Source of the DNA: Pseudomonadota bacterium
GTDB lineage: Bacteria > Desulfobacterota > Binatia > Binatales > Binataceae
NCBI GenBank assembly: GCA_021325025.1
Contig: JAJPHZ010000040.1
Span: 1 to 64,000 of the forward strand
Length of the DNA stretch: 64,000 nucleotides
Reading direction: 5' to 3'
The translations under genes and the position numbers were made by a program. Below the pieces are notes generated by a model. That model searched no databases, had not been told where the DNA came from, and was given only the letters and a program-made list of their open reading frames with translations. Positions 8,080-16,987 of the stretch are shown here, in pieces (within the stretch, counting starts at the first letter, position 1; each line of letters starts with the position of its first letter).

Positions 8080-9288
8080 ATGCGCGTGCTGGTTTTCAAC
8101 TGCGGCAGCTCATCGCTGAAATTCGAGCTGATCGAAGTTGACGGCGGCGCGCGCGGCCACAGCCATCTACGCGGTCTGGTCGAAAATATCGGGACGCAGG
8201 CGCAGTATACGTACTGGCGCGACGGCAGTATCGCGGCGCGGGGCGAAGTGGCGCAGCACAGTCATCAGGCCGCCGCCCGCCACGTGCTGGACTGGATGCG
8301 CTCGCTTAGGGGCGATTACCTCGACGCGCTGGGCGCGGTGGTGCATCGAATCGTGCATGGCGGTGCCGCGATCGCGCAGCCCACGCTGGTCGATGACGCG
8401 GTGCTGGATGCAATCGAGAAAGCCTCGATCTTCGCGCCGCTGCACAATCCGCCCGCGCTGGCCACCATCCGCGCCGTCAGCGGGATGCTGCCCGGCGTAC
8501 CGGAAGTAGTAATGGCCGACACCGCGTTCCATCACAGCCTTCCGCCCCGCGCCTGGACCTATGCGATTCCCAAGGAGCTGGCGTCACGCCACGGTATCCG
8601 CCGCTTCGGCTTTCACGGTATCGGCCACTCCTACATGATGGAGCGTTACGCCGAACTTGCCGGCAAGCCCGCGTCCGAACTGGATTTGATCACCCTGCAA
8701 CTAGGCGCCGGGTGCTCGATTACCGCGATCGCCAAAGGGCGCTCGGTGGACACCTCGATGGGCCTGACGCCGCTGGAGGGCCTGATGATGGCGACGCGCT
8801 GCGGCGACATCGACCCCGCCATCCCGGGCGTGCTGGCCGCGCGCGAGGGGCTGTCGCCCGCCGCCGTCGAGCACATCCTCAATACCCGCTCGGGATTGCT
8901 GGGAGTATCGGGAATATCGTTGGACCTGCGCGAAGTGCAGGCGGCGGCGGTGCGCGGCGATCAAAACGCCGCCTTGGCGATCGAGCTGTTCTGTTACCGG
9001 GTGCGCAAGTACATCGGCGCCTACCTGGCGGTGCTGGGCCGGGCCGACGCGATCGTCTTCGGCGCCGGCATCGGCGAGCATTCCGACCTTGCCCGCCAAC
9101 GCATTTGCGAAGGGCTCGACAACTTCGGCATCGCGATCGACAGCGAAGCCAACCGCGCCGGCAGCGGGCGCGAATCCCGCATCAGCGCCGCCGACTCCAA
9201 AGTGGAAATCTGGGTAATTCCGCTCGACGAAGAACTGCATATGGCGCGCGCCGCCGCAAAACTGTTGGGCGCGCCGAAAGGCGGATGA
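8080..9288 (+). CDS. ackA: Acetate kinase
   Basis: A 402-aa ASKHA-fold kinase interconverting acetate + ATP and acetyl phosphate. Active-site residues align with the E. coli enzyme: Asn7 and Ser10-Ser12-Lys14 (NCGSSSLK), Arg90 (VVHRIVHGG), His122, Asp147 (MADTAFH), His179 (FGFHGIGH), Arg240 (MATRCGDIDP) and the late Glu in PLDEELH. LGAGCS stands where NGxS is usual. ATG 8080 is 26 nt after the degenerate SDR. No phosphotransacetylase gene is nearby, so the acetyl phosphate source is elsewhere in the genome. Propionate kinase is the close alternative. Confidence 0.92.
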   Translation: MRVLVFNCGSSSLKFELIEVDGGARGHSHLRGLVENIGTQAQYTYWRDGSIAARGEVAQHSHQAAARHVLDWMRSLRGDYLDALGAVVHRIVHGGAAIAQPTLVDDAVLDAIEKASIFAPLHNPPALATIRAVSGMLPGVPEVVMADTAFHHSLPPRAWTYAIPKELASRHGIRRFGFHGIGHSYMMERYAELAGKPASELDLITLQLGAGCSITAIAKGRSVDTSMGLTPLEGLMMATRCGDIDPAIPGVLAAREGLSPAAVEHILNTRSGLLGVSGISLDLREVQAAAVRGDQNAALAIELFCYRVRKYIGAYLAVLGRADAIVFGAGIGEHSDLARQRICEGLDNFGIAIDSEANRAGSGRESRISAADSKVEIWVIPLDEELHMARAAAKLLGAPKGG

Positions 9289-9292
9289 CGCC

Positions 9293-10051
9293 TTGGCCGA
9301 TTGTTCCGCGCTGAGCGGTGTGCCCAGTTCGCCGCGCAAGGGTTGGCGGCGGCTTTTGAGCGCTAACCTGCTGATCGGCGCGGGCGTTTTCGCTGCCTTC
9401 CTTGCGGTCAAGCTGTTCGTCGCCGAAGACCTGCTGCGCGGCGTCTTGCGCTGGATCGGCGGGCTGGGGCCCGCCGGTCCGCTGATCTTTATCGGCATCT
9501 ATATCGTCGCGCCCGTCCTGTTCTTGCCCGGCGTTATTCTGAGCATCGGCGCCGGAACCATCTTCGGCGTGGTGGCCGGATCGATCTACGTGTCGATCGG
9601 CGCCACGCTGGGCGCGACCTGCGCGTTTGTGGTCGGCCGTTACGCGGCCCGCGAATGGGTCGCCGCGCGCCTTGAGGGCAATCCGAAGTTCCAGGCGATC
9701 GACCGCGCCGTGGCCCGCGAGGGCTGGAAAATCGTGGGGCTGGCGCGGCTGTCTCCACTCTTTCCCTTCAATCTGCTCAACTATGCGTTCGGGCTGACCG
9801 ACATCAGATTGCGCGATTATTTCTTCGCCACCTGGCTGGGGATGATCCCGGGAATCGTGATGTACGTATACCTGGGCTCGCTGGCCGGCGATATCGCCAT
9901 GATCGGCAGCCGTCCGGTCAAGCGCACCGCCGCACACTGGGCGTTCGAGGTGGCCGGCTTTGCCGCTTCGGTCGCGGTCGCGCTGTACGTCACCTACGTG
10001 GCCGGGCGCGCGCTGCGCGAAAAGACCGGCGTTGAAGGAGGGTCAGCGTGA
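9293..10051 (+). CDS. TVP38/TMEM64-family membrane protein
   Basis: A 252-aa integral membrane protein of the DedA/VTT superfamily. Hydrophobic segments lie near residues 27-45, 57-75, 80-105, 130-150, 165-190 and 215-235. The family core is visible: LPGVILSIGAGTIFG, then the loop GRYAAREWV, then LARLSPLFPFNLLNYAFGLT. The start is a TTG at 9293, 4 nt after ackA; a GTG at 9320 is an alternative. The stop overlaps the start of the next flavoprotein, so the two are translationally coupled. VTT-domain proteins are linked to lipid scrambling or membrane homeostasis; the exact role is unknown. Confidence 0.85.
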   Translation: MADCSALSGVPSSPRKGWRRLLSANLLIGAGVFAAFLAVKLFVAEDLLRGVLRWIGGLGPAGPLIFIGIYIVAPVLFLPGVILSIGAGTIFGVVAGSIYVSIGATLGATCAFVVGRYAAREWVAARLEGNPKFQAIDRAVAREGWKIVGLARLSPLFPFNLLNYAFGLTDIRLRDYFFATWLGMIPGIVMYVYLGSLAGDIAMIGSRPVKRTAAHWAFEVAGFAASVAVALYVTYVAGRALREKTGVEGGSA

Positions 10052-11574
10052 CGCAGCCCGCAGCGGCGCCATCAATCGCTCCCGCCGACGTTCACAATCA
10101 AACGCTGCTTGACAACGTACATCCGCCCGGCTGGGTCAATCCGCAGCCGGCGCCGCGCTACAACATGGTTGTGGTCGGCGCAGGAACAGCCGGCTTGATC
10201 GTCGCGGCGGGCGCCGCCGGCCTGGGCGCGAAAGTGGCATTGATCGAAGGCGAGCTGATGGGGGGCGATTGCCTCAACTTCGGCTGCGTACCCTCCAAGG
10301 CCCTGCTGCGCTGTGCGCGCGCAATCGCCGACGCGCGAGGCGCCGCTGCGTTTGGTGCGGCGCCGCCGGCGGGTACCGAGGTGGATTTTGCCGCTGTGAT
10401 GGAGCGGATGCGGCGGCTGCGCGCGCAGCTCAGCGCCAAAGATTCGGCGTCGCGCTATCGGGCCATGGGCGTGGACGTGTTCATCGGCGCGGCACGCTTT
10501 TGCGGCCGCGACAGCGTGGCGGTCGCAGGCCATACGCTGTACTTTGCGCACGCCGCAATCGCGACCGGCACCCGCCCCGCGGCGCCGCCAATACCGGGCC
10601 TCGATAAAGCGAGTTATCTGACCAACGAGACGGTCTTCTCGTTGACCAAGTTGCCGCGCCGCCTGATTGTAATCGGCGCCGGCCCGGTTGGATGCGAACT
10701 GGCGCAGGCCTTTGCCCGCTTCGGCGCGCAGGTGGCCTTGCTCGAAGCCGCACCCGGCATTCTGCCCCAGGAGGGCCGCGACGCGGCCGCGATCGTCAGG
10801 GACGCGCTGGCGCGCGACGGCTGCGAAATTTGCGAAGGCGTGAAAATAGTGGAAGTTACGCCGGGCGCAGGCGGCAAGCGGGTGCGGCTTGAGCGTGACG
10901 CAGCCATGTCTGAAATCGAGGGCGACGAGATCCTGGTCGCGGCCGGCCGAACTCCCGCGGTCGAGGGACTCGATCTGGAGGCGGCCGGCGTCCAGTACGA
11001 TCGCCGTACCGGTATCAAGGTAAACGATCGGCTGCAAACCACCAATCCGCGGATTTACGCGGCCGGCGACGTCGCTTCGGCGTATCGCTTTACCCACGTC
11101 GCCGATGCGACCGCGCGGATCGTGATTCGCAACGCCCTGTTCAGGGGCCGTCAGCGCGCAGGCACGCTGATCGTCCCGTGGTGTACCTACACCGACCCCG
11201 AGATTGCGCAGGTGGGACTTACCGAAGAGCAGGCCCGCCGGCGCGGCCGAATCAGAACTTTCGTACAACCGCTGGCCGACGTCGATCGCGCCGTGCTCGA
11301 CGGCGAAACCGCAGGCTTCGTTAAGATCCATGTAATGCAGGGCAGCGATCGGATTGTGGGAGCGACGATTGTGGCCCGGCACGCCGGCGAAATGATCTCC
11401 GAATTGACGCTGGCGATGACCGGCGGAATCGGCCTGGGCACGATCGCCCGGACCATCCATCCGTATCCCACGCAGGCCGAGGCGATCAGAAAGATCGCCG
11501 ATGCCTATAATCGATCGCGGCTGACGCCGCGGCTCGCCAGCCTGTTCCGCCGCTGGCTAGCGTGGACGCGATAG
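10048..11574 (+). CDS. MerA-like pyridine nucleotide-disulfide oxidoreductase
   Basis: A 508-aa FAD flavoprotein of the mercuric reductase/lipoamide dehydrogenase family. It has the FAD motif VVGAGTAG at 43-50, the redox disulfide CLNFGCVPSK (Cys75/Cys80), the NAD(P) motif VIGAGPVGCE, the second FAD motif IYAAGDVA and the C-terminal dimer motif HPYPTQAE. The usual C-terminal His-x-x-x-x-Glu pair of lipoamide dehydrogenases is not evident, and the vicinal Cys pair of true mercuric reductase is absent. GTG 10048 overlaps the stop of the TVP38 gene (GTGA). TVP38 and this flavoprotein type often occur together or fused, suggesting membrane-linked redox work. Confidence 0.9.
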   Translation: MTQPAAAPSIAPADVHNQTLLDNVHPPGWVNPQPAPRYNMVVVGAGTAGLIVAAGAAGLGAKVALIEGELMGGDCLNFGCVPSKALLRCARAIADARGAAAFGAAPPAGTEVDFAAVMERMRRLRAQLSAKDSASRYRAMGVDVFIGAARFCGRDSVAVAGHTLYFAHAAIATGTRPAAPPIPGLDKASYLTNETVFSLTKLPRRLIVIGAGPVGCELAQAFARFGAQVALLEAAPGILPQEGRDAAAIVRDALARDGCEICEGVKIVEVTPGAGGKRVRLERDAAMSEIEGDEILVAAGRTPAVEGLDLEAAGVQYDRRTGIKVNDRLQTTNPRIYAAGDVASAYRFTHVADATARIVIRNALFRGRQRAGTLIVPWCTYTDPEIAQVGLTEEQARRRGRIRTFVQPLADVDRAVLDGETAGFVKIHVMQGSDRIVGATIVARHAGEMISELTLAMTGGIGLGTIARTIHPYPTQAEAIRKIADAYNRSRLTPRLASLFRRWLAWTR

Positions 11575-11655
11575 GCGGATGTGCCGCGTCCCTGGGACTT
11601 GCCAGCGCCAACTCACCGACGGGCCGCGTCTGACGGCCAAGGCGGTTGATGGCGG

Positions 11656-12378
11656 TTACACCAGCAGATGGCCGCCGTCGACGGTCAGGGTAACGCCCGT
11701 GGTGAAGCGGTTTTGCATCAGGAACAGCGCCGCTTGCGCGATATCCTCGGCTGTCCCGGCGCGCTTGAGCGGCAGGTGCGCGGCGCCCTGGGCGATGCGC
11801 CTGGCGGCGCGCTCGGGGCTGCCCGCCAGCTTTTCGTGCAGCGGAGTATCGATCAGTCCGGGGCGCAGTGCGTTGACGCGAATCGGCGCCAGTTCAAGCG
11901 CAAGCGCGCGCGCCAGCGCTTCCACCGCGCCGCAGGAGGCGGACACCACGGCGCCGCCGGGAATCGGCTTGAGCGCGGCGGTTCCGGTGGTCAGGGTGAT
12001 CGATCCATCCGGCGGCATCCTGGGAGCAGCATATTTGGCGGCATAATAGGCGCCCCAAAAACGCGTATCGATCGCCGCCCGGACCGCAGCACTGTCCCCA
12101 GCCAGGCGCGGATCGAAACTGAGCGTCGCCGCGGTGAAGAACACGTGGTCGACGCGCCCCAACTCCTCGAACAGCCGGCGCGTCCCGGCCTCGTCGGCAG
12201 CGTCGAGCGCCACCGTACGCACCGCGCTGCCCAGCGCCTCGCGCGCGCTGCGCAGGCGCTCTTCCGACCGCCCCGTGATAACGACTGCAGCGCCTTCAGC
12301 CAAAGCCGCTTTCGCCGCTGCCAGACCCATCCCGGAACTGCCGCCGATAATCACGACGGTCTTGTCTGCCAGGGACAT
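11656..12378 (-). CDS. SDR-family protein with non-canonical active site
   Basis: A 240-aa SDR-fold protein. The nucleotide motif GGSSGMG is intact at 12-18 and the C-terminus (TLTVDGGHLLV) is normal. In the catalytic helix, where YxxxK is expected, the sequence is V145-SAS-C149 (GGAVVSASCGAVEAL), so both Tyr and Lys are absent; the upstream Ser is Thr. I recall a widespread SDR subgroup with the same replacement, so this is probably a lineage trait and not decay. It can bind NAD(P), but the chemistry is unclear. It is convergent with the MerA-like gene and stands alone. Confidence 0.85.
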   Translation of the reverse strand: MSLADKTVVIIGGSSGMGLAAAKAALAEGAAVVITGRSEERLRSAREALGSAVRTVALDAADEAGTRRLFEELGRVDHVFFTAATLSFDPRLAGDSAAVRAAIDTRFWGAYYAAKYAAPRMPPDGSITLTTGTAALKPIPGGAVVSASCGAVEALARALALELAPIRVNALRPGLIDTPLHEKLAGSPERAARRIAQGAAHLPLKRAGTAEDIAQAALFLMQNRFTTGVTLTVDGGHLLV

Positions 12379-12572
12379 ATGATCATTGCCTCCTTGGTGT
12401 TCGCGGTCCCTGCCCTGCCGTCTAATCTACCGCTCTGCGGGCGTCAACGGCGATATGGGCGGGGTCGGGCAGGCACTTGGGGATGACCGCCGTGGACCGT
12501 CTATGTTATGGAACGATTGCGGGGGAAGGGCTGAGTAGCAGCCGGCTGGCAAGGCCGGCAAGGAGGGCGCCC

Positions 12573-12755
12573 ATGGTAAGAATCGAACTGTCCGCGCAAC
12601 AGGCCCAGGAACTGTCAGCAATATTGGAGGATTATCTTTCGGACCTGCGCATGGAGATCGTTGACACTGACTCGCAGGACTTTCGCGAGAGTTTGAAGAG
12701 AAGGAAAGAGCTTGTAAGCCTGGTGGTGGATCAACTGAAGGCTTCGGGGTCCTGA
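12573..12755 (+). CDS. Small conserved hypothetical protein (acidic/coiled, 60 aa)
   Basis: ATG 12573 follows a strong AAGGAGG. The 60-aa protein (starts MVRIELSAQQAQELSAIL) is predicted all-helical with heptad-like leucines and many charged residues, ending LVVDQLKAS. I recall similar small proteins with the pattern LxxxLxxYLSDLRMEIxDTD in many bacteria, of unknown function. It lies 36 nt upstream of an SDR gene on the same strand and may share its transcript. A GCCGGC...GCCGGC inverted repeat just before the ribosome binding site could influence translation. Confidence 0.75.
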   Translation: MVRIELSAQQAQELSAILEDYLSDLRMEIVDTDSQDFRESLKRRKELVSLVVDQLKASGS

Positions 12756-12791
12756 GAAGCGGGCGCAAAGGGAATTGAGGAGGTTCGTAGG

Positions 12792-13586
12792 ATGCGATTT
12801 GACGGCAAGGTCGGCGTGGTCACCGGCAGCGGATCGGGAATCGGCCGCGCCACCGCGATTGGGTTTGCACAGCGCGGCGGAACGGTCGTGATCGCGGATT
12901 ACAACGAGGAGGCGGCCAACCAGGTGGCCTCGGAGATCGCGGCGGCGGGCGGCAGGGCGGTCGCGATTCGCACTGACGTCAGCCAGCCCGCCGACATCCA
13001 GGCCGCCATCGACCTTGCCCGCAGCAGGTTCGGACGCCTGGACTTCCTGCACAACAACGCATTTGCGATGCCGCCCGGATGGCGCCCGTCGCGGGTCGGC
13101 GAGGTCCGCGACGAGGCGTGGGAGCATACGCTTAACGTGGGCCTGACCGCCTGCTTTCGCGGCATGAAGTACGCCGTGCCGGCGATGCGCGAGCAGCGCT
13201 CGGGCGCGATCGTGAACACCGCGTCGATTTCTGGCATCCAGGCCGACTACGGCGTGGCCGCCTACAACACCATCAAGGCCGGGCTTATCAACCTGACCCG
13301 CGCCTTCGCGCTGGAGTACGGCCCCTACGGCATCCGCGCCAATTGCGTATGCCCGGGCGTGATCGACACGCCGCTGATCGGCGGCGCGGGGCGCGACCCC
13401 GAAATGCGCAAGCGCATCGAAAGCCGGATTCCGCTGGGCCGACTGGGGCGTCCCGAGGACATCGCCAATGTCGTCCTGTTCCTCGCCTCCGACCTGGCGG
13501 CGTTCGTCACCGGTTCGGCCTATGTGGCCGACGGCGGCCAGACGGCGCATACCGGGATTCCGCCCATCATTCCCAGTGAAGGTTGA
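12792..13586 (+). CDS. SDR family oxidoreductase
   Basis: A 264-aa classical SDR with all catalytic parts: TGSGSGIG (11-18), Ser145, Tyr158/Lys162 (YNTIK), and the PGVIDTPL segment after the active site. NNAG is NNAF. ATG 12792 follows GAGG. It heads a plus-strand set with two CoA-transferases and a GST-like gene; spacing to the first CoA-transferase is 55 nt. The usual role is NAD(P)-dependent oxidation of an alcohol or hydroxyacyl thioester; the neighbours suggest a CoA-linked degradation route. Confidence 0.9.
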   Translation: MRFDGKVGVVTGSGSGIGRATAIGFAQRGGTVVIADYNEEAANQVASEIAAAGGRAVAIRTDVSQPADIQAAIDLARSRFGRLDFLHNNAFAMPPGWRPSRVGEVRDEAWEHTLNVGLTACFRGMKYAVPAMREQRSGAIVNTASISGIQADYGVAAYNTIKAGLINLTRAFALEYGPYGIRANCVCPGVIDTPLIGGAGRDPEMRKRIESRIPLGRLGRPEDIANVVLFLASDLAAFVTGSAYVADGGQTAHTGIPPIIPSEG

Positions 13587-13641
13587 GGCGCGCACTTCAA
13601 GCGCGCCGTCGCCCATTGCCAGGAGCACGAGGAAGCACCAA

Positions 13642-14901
13642 GTGGACAACACCAACCAAGGTCCGGCTGCGCTCGACGATCTTAAAGTGGTGGAGTTGCC
13701 GATGCTCGACGCGATGCCGTTTTTCGCCGCCTCGATGGCGGGCAAGACGATGGCGGAGTTGGGCGCCGAGGTGATCAAGATCGAGCCGCCGCGCATCGGC
13801 GCGCAGGACCGCCGCTTCGGGCCCTGCGGGCAAAGCGGTCCCGCATCGGAGACGCGCGCGCTGCATCTTTTTCTCGATTGCAACAAGCTCAGCGTCACGC
13901 TCGATATCCAACAGCAGCGCGGGCACGAGCTGCTGATGCGCATCCTGGAGGGTGCCGACGTGCTCTTCAATCCCAATCCGCCCGCGCTGTGCGAGCGCCT
14001 GGGGCTGGGATGGCGTACGCTGTGCGATCGATTCCCGCGCCTGGTAGTGGTGTCGACGACCTTTTTCGGCACCGCTTCGCGCTACCGCGATTTTCGCGGC
14101 GGCGACCTGGTGGCAACCCAGATGAGCGGCGTGGGCTACGAGACGCCCTTCAACCAGGTGGTCGATCCGCCCAATAATCCGCCGCTCAAGGCCGCCGAGC
14201 GCCAGGCCGATTACATGACCGGCTATACCGCCGCCGCGGCCGCGATGGTGGCGGTGGAGGGGCGCAAGCGCAGCGGCAAGGGCCAGCATATCGACGTCAG
14301 CCAGTGGTTGGCGATGGTCAGCACGATCCGCATCAACGTGGGCGAACTGTCGCACGATTCGCCGCGCGCCGGGATGCATCGGCGGCTGTTCGTGCGGCGC
14401 AAGACCAACGCCGGATGGATCTATCCCTGCCGCGACGGGTACATCACGTTTCGCAGCAGCCCCGGCAATTTCTGGGACGGAGCGGTGCGGATGCTGGGCA
14501 ATCCGGAATGGGCCAAGGAGCCGATTTTCGCCACCGAGACCGAGCGGCTCAAGAATTCCGACGCACTGGATGCGATGCTCACCGGTTGGTTCATGGAATA
14601 CACCAAGGAGGAGATCTTCCAGCGCGCGCAGGCGCAGGGCGTGCCCTGCTTTCCGGTCTACGACGTGCGCGAGGTGGCCGAAAATCGCCAATACCAGGCG
14701 CGTGATTTCTTCCAGCAATGCGACCACCCGGTAGCCGGACATTTCAAGATGCCAGGAGCGCCGTACCGGATGGGCCGCACGCCCGCCGCCGTCAGGCGGC
14801 CGGCGCCGCGCCTGGGCGAGCACAACGCGATGATCCTCGGCGAGCGGCTGGGGATAAGCCGCGCGGAACTCGGCACACTGCAAGCGCAGGGAGTGATTTA
14901 G
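13642..14901 (+). CDS. CaiB/BaiF class III CoA-transferase (pair A, first)
   Basis: A 419-aa protein from GTG 13642, with GAGGAA upstream. The family start (LKVVELPMLDAMPFFAAS, then LGAEVIKIEPP) is clear. Asp190 (QADYMTG) aligns with the catalytic Asp of formyl-CoA transferase and alpha-methylacyl-CoA racemase, and SGKGQHIDVS follows. It should form the aspartyl-CoA anhydride intermediate and move CoA between carboxylic acids. It ends one base before the start of a second CoA-transferase that also keeps its Asp. With the SDR upstream and GST-like gene downstream it looks like part of a catabolic operon; substrate unknown. Confidence 0.9.
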   Translation: MDNTNQGPAALDDLKVVELPMLDAMPFFAASMAGKTMAELGAEVIKIEPPRIGAQDRRFGPCGQSGPASETRALHLFLDCNKLSVTLDIQQQRGHELLMRILEGADVLFNPNPPALCERLGLGWRTLCDRFPRLVVVSTTFFGTASRYRDFRGGDLVATQMSGVGYETPFNQVVDPPNNPPLKAAERQADYMTGYTAAAAAMVAVEGRKRSGKGQHIDVSQWLAMVSTIRINVGELSHDSPRAGMHRRLFVRRKTNAGWIYPCRDGYITFRSSPGNFWDGAVRMLGNPEWAKEPIFATETERLKNSDALDAMLTGWFMEYTKEEIFQRAQAQGVPCFPVYDVREVAENRQYQARDFFQQCDHPVAGHFKMPGAPYRMGRTPAAVRRPAPRLGEHNAMILGERLGISRAELGTLQAQGVI

Positions 14902-14902
14902 C

Positions 14903-16111
14903 ATGAACGAACTTCCGCTGGCCGGAGTCAGGATTGCGGATTTCGGATGGATCTTCGCGGTGCCCCACACCACCAGTTGGCTGGGTGCGCTGGGCGCCGA
15001 TGTGATTCGCATTGAAAGTCCCAAGCGGCCTGATCTGGTCCGCTTCCTGGGCGCCACCGACGGCACCCCCGGCATCAACCGCAGCGGCCTGTTTCATTCG
15101 ATCAACTTCTCCAAACGCAGCATCGCGCTGGACCTCACCACCAGGGGCGGCGCCGAGGTGGCGCGCCGGCTGGTCGCGCGCAGCGACATCGTGTTCGAGA
15201 ACTTCGGCGCCGGCGTGATGACCAGGTTCGGCCTGAACTATGACAATCTGCGCGCCGTCAAGCCTGACATCATAATGATGTCGGGAACGCCGCTGGGCCA
15301 GACCGGCCCGCTGGCCGGTGCGATCGGCTACGGCCCCAACAGCCTGGGCTTCTCGGGCATCTCGCACCTGACCGGCTATCCGGGCGGCGAACCGTGCGGA
15401 ATCGGCGGCACCTGGCCGGATTTCGTGGTGGGTGTGGTGATGGTGATGGGCGCGCTGGCGGCACTGCATTATCGCGACCGCACCGGCGAAGGCCAGTACA
15501 TCGATCTGTCGATCGCCGAGATGGTCACAGGGATGCTGCCCGAGGCGATGATGGATTTCTTCCTCAACGGGCGCGAGCACGGCCGCATCGGAAATCGCGA
15601 CCCGGACCTCGCGCCGCACGGCGCGTTTCCCGCCGCAGGCGACGATCGCTGGCTGGCGATCGTGACCGTTTCGGACGCCGAGTTCGCAAGTCTGTGCGAA
15701 GTGCTGGGCGCGCCGGCGATGGCCTCGGAGGCGCGTTTTGGGACGATGGCGGCGCGGCTCGAAAACGTCGATGCGCTGGAGCGCGAGATCGGCGCACTGA
15801 CGCGCCAATTCGATCGCGACCAACTGGTCGCGCTCCTGCGCGCGCGCGGTCTCGCCGCCGGTCCGATGTACAACACCGCCGAGATAATGGCCGATCCGGC
15901 GATGGTCGAATCGGGCATGAACGTCGAGTTGGACCACAAGGAAGTCGGACGCCGGTTGATTCCAACGCTACCCGTGACGTTTTCCGGCTTCAAACCCAAC
16001 TACTACGGCGGCCCGGCAATCGGCGAGCACACCGAGGAGGTGCTGACCGGGCTGCTTGGCTACAGTAGCGAAGAAATCGCCCGGCTGCGCATAGAGGGCG
16101 GGGTTTTGTAG
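14903..16111 (+). CDS. CaiB/BaiF class III CoA-transferase (pair A, second)
   Basis: A 402-aa protein; ATG 14903 begins one base after the stop of the previous CoA-transferase, and the ribosome binding site AGGGAG lies inside that gene. The N-terminal VRIADFGWIFAVP and LGADVIRIESP match the family. Catalytic Asp173 (TWPDFVVG) and TGEGQYIDLS are present. Unlike the other pairs in this window, both members of this pair carry the Asp, so each could be active as a homodimer or as a mixed dimer. Overall 32 aa shorter at the loop regions than the 415-421-aa members in pair B. Confidence 0.9.
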   Translation: MNELPLAGVRIADFGWIFAVPHTTSWLGALGADVIRIESPKRPDLVRFLGATDGTPGINRSGLFHSINFSKRSIALDLTTRGGAEVARRLVARSDIVFENFGAGVMTRFGLNYDNLRAVKPDIIMMSGTPLGQTGPLAGAIGYGPNSLGFSGISHLTGYPGGEPCGIGGTWPDFVVGVVMVMGALAALHYRDRTGEGQYIDLSIAEMVTGMLPEAMMDFFLNGREHGRIGNRDPDLAPHGAFPAAGDDRWLAIVTVSDAEFASLCEVLGAPAMASEARFGTMAARLENVDALEREIGALTRQFDRDQLVALLRARGLAAGPMYNTAEIMADPAMVESGMNVELDHKEVGRRLIPTLPVTFSGFKPNYYGGPAIGEHTEEVLTGLLGYSSEEIARLRIEGGVL

Positions 16112-16134
16112 CATCTCCGCACGAGCACCCCGCG

Positions 16135-16911
16135 ATGCCCAAATACGTTGAAGTCGAAGATGCGCGCACCATGGCGGGGCTGCGCCTGGTGCTGTCGCCG
16201 GGTGTCCCGGGACCATGGAGTGAAGCCGCCAAGGGAATTTTCTACGTCAAGAAGATTCCTTATATTCCGGTGCGTCAGAAGATGGGCGGCGATCCGGCGC
16301 TGCGCGAATGGACCGCGCAAGACAGCGCGCCGGTCGCCATCTACAACGATGAGCGTCCGCGCTCGACCTGGATTGAACAGCTCTACCTGGCGGAGCGGCT
16401 CGCTCCGCAACCGGCGCTAATTCCCCAATCGGCGGCCGATCGCGTCGCGATGTTCGGCTACGCCAACGAGTTGTGCGGCGAGAACGGTTTTGCATGGTGC
16501 AAACGGCTGCTGCTGTTCCACTCGGCGCTGACCGCGCCCGGCGTCAGTCAAGACGCGCTCGCCTTGACGCGGGCGCTGGCGCCCAAGTACGGCTACGATG
16601 CGGCGCGCATAGAGGACGCCCGGGCGCGGGTAGTGGAAATCCTGCGCGGACTCTCGGCGCGGCTGGAGCAACAGCATCGCCGCGGCAGCCGCTATTTCAT
16701 CGGCGCGCGGCTGAGCGCGTTGGACATCTACTGGGCGGCCTTTTGCGCGATTATCAACCCGCTGCCCGACGAGTTGTGCCCGATGACACCGCAGTTTCGC
16801 GAAACGTACACCAATCGCGATCCGGCTGTCGCCCAGGCGGCCTCGCCCCTGCTCTACGAGCATCGCGATTTCATCTACCACGAATACCTGGAGCTGCCGG
16901 TGGATAACTGA
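16135..16911 (+). CDS. Glutathione S-transferase-like protein
   Basis: A 258-aa protein with a thioredoxin-like N-terminal half followed by a helical GST C-terminal domain. KKIPYIPVR and the RPRSTWIEQLYLAERL segment correspond to the strand and the helix with an acidic or Ser glutathione-binding turn; FIGARLSALDIYWAAF matches the conserved N-capping box of GST domain II. ATG 16135 is 23 nt after the second CoA-transferase, so it is likely co-transcribed. It could use glutathione or a related thiol for isomerisation or dehalogenation; divergence is too high to name a class. Confidence 0.7.
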   Translation: MPKYVEVEDARTMAGLRLVLSPGVPGPWSEAAKGIFYVKKIPYIPVRQKMGGDPALREWTAQDSAPVAIYNDERPRSTWIEQLYLAERLAPQPALIPQSAADRVAMFGYANELCGENGFAWCKRLLLFHSALTAPGVSQDALALTRALAPKYGYDAARIEDARARVVEILRGLSARLEQQHRRGSRYFIGARLSALDIYWAAFCAIINPLPDELCPMTPQFRETYTNRDPAVAQAASPLLYEHRDFIYHEYLELPVDN

Positions 16912-16987
16912 GCCCAAGCTTGCGCGCAAAGGGGCAAATCGGCTAAAAACAGATTGGCTCGGACGAAATTCAAGGGGGGAACCGGCG

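Noticed and set aside
10048..11574. True mercuric reductase
   Set aside because: No N-terminal heavy-metal domain, no C-terminal vicinal Cys pair and no mer genes nearby.
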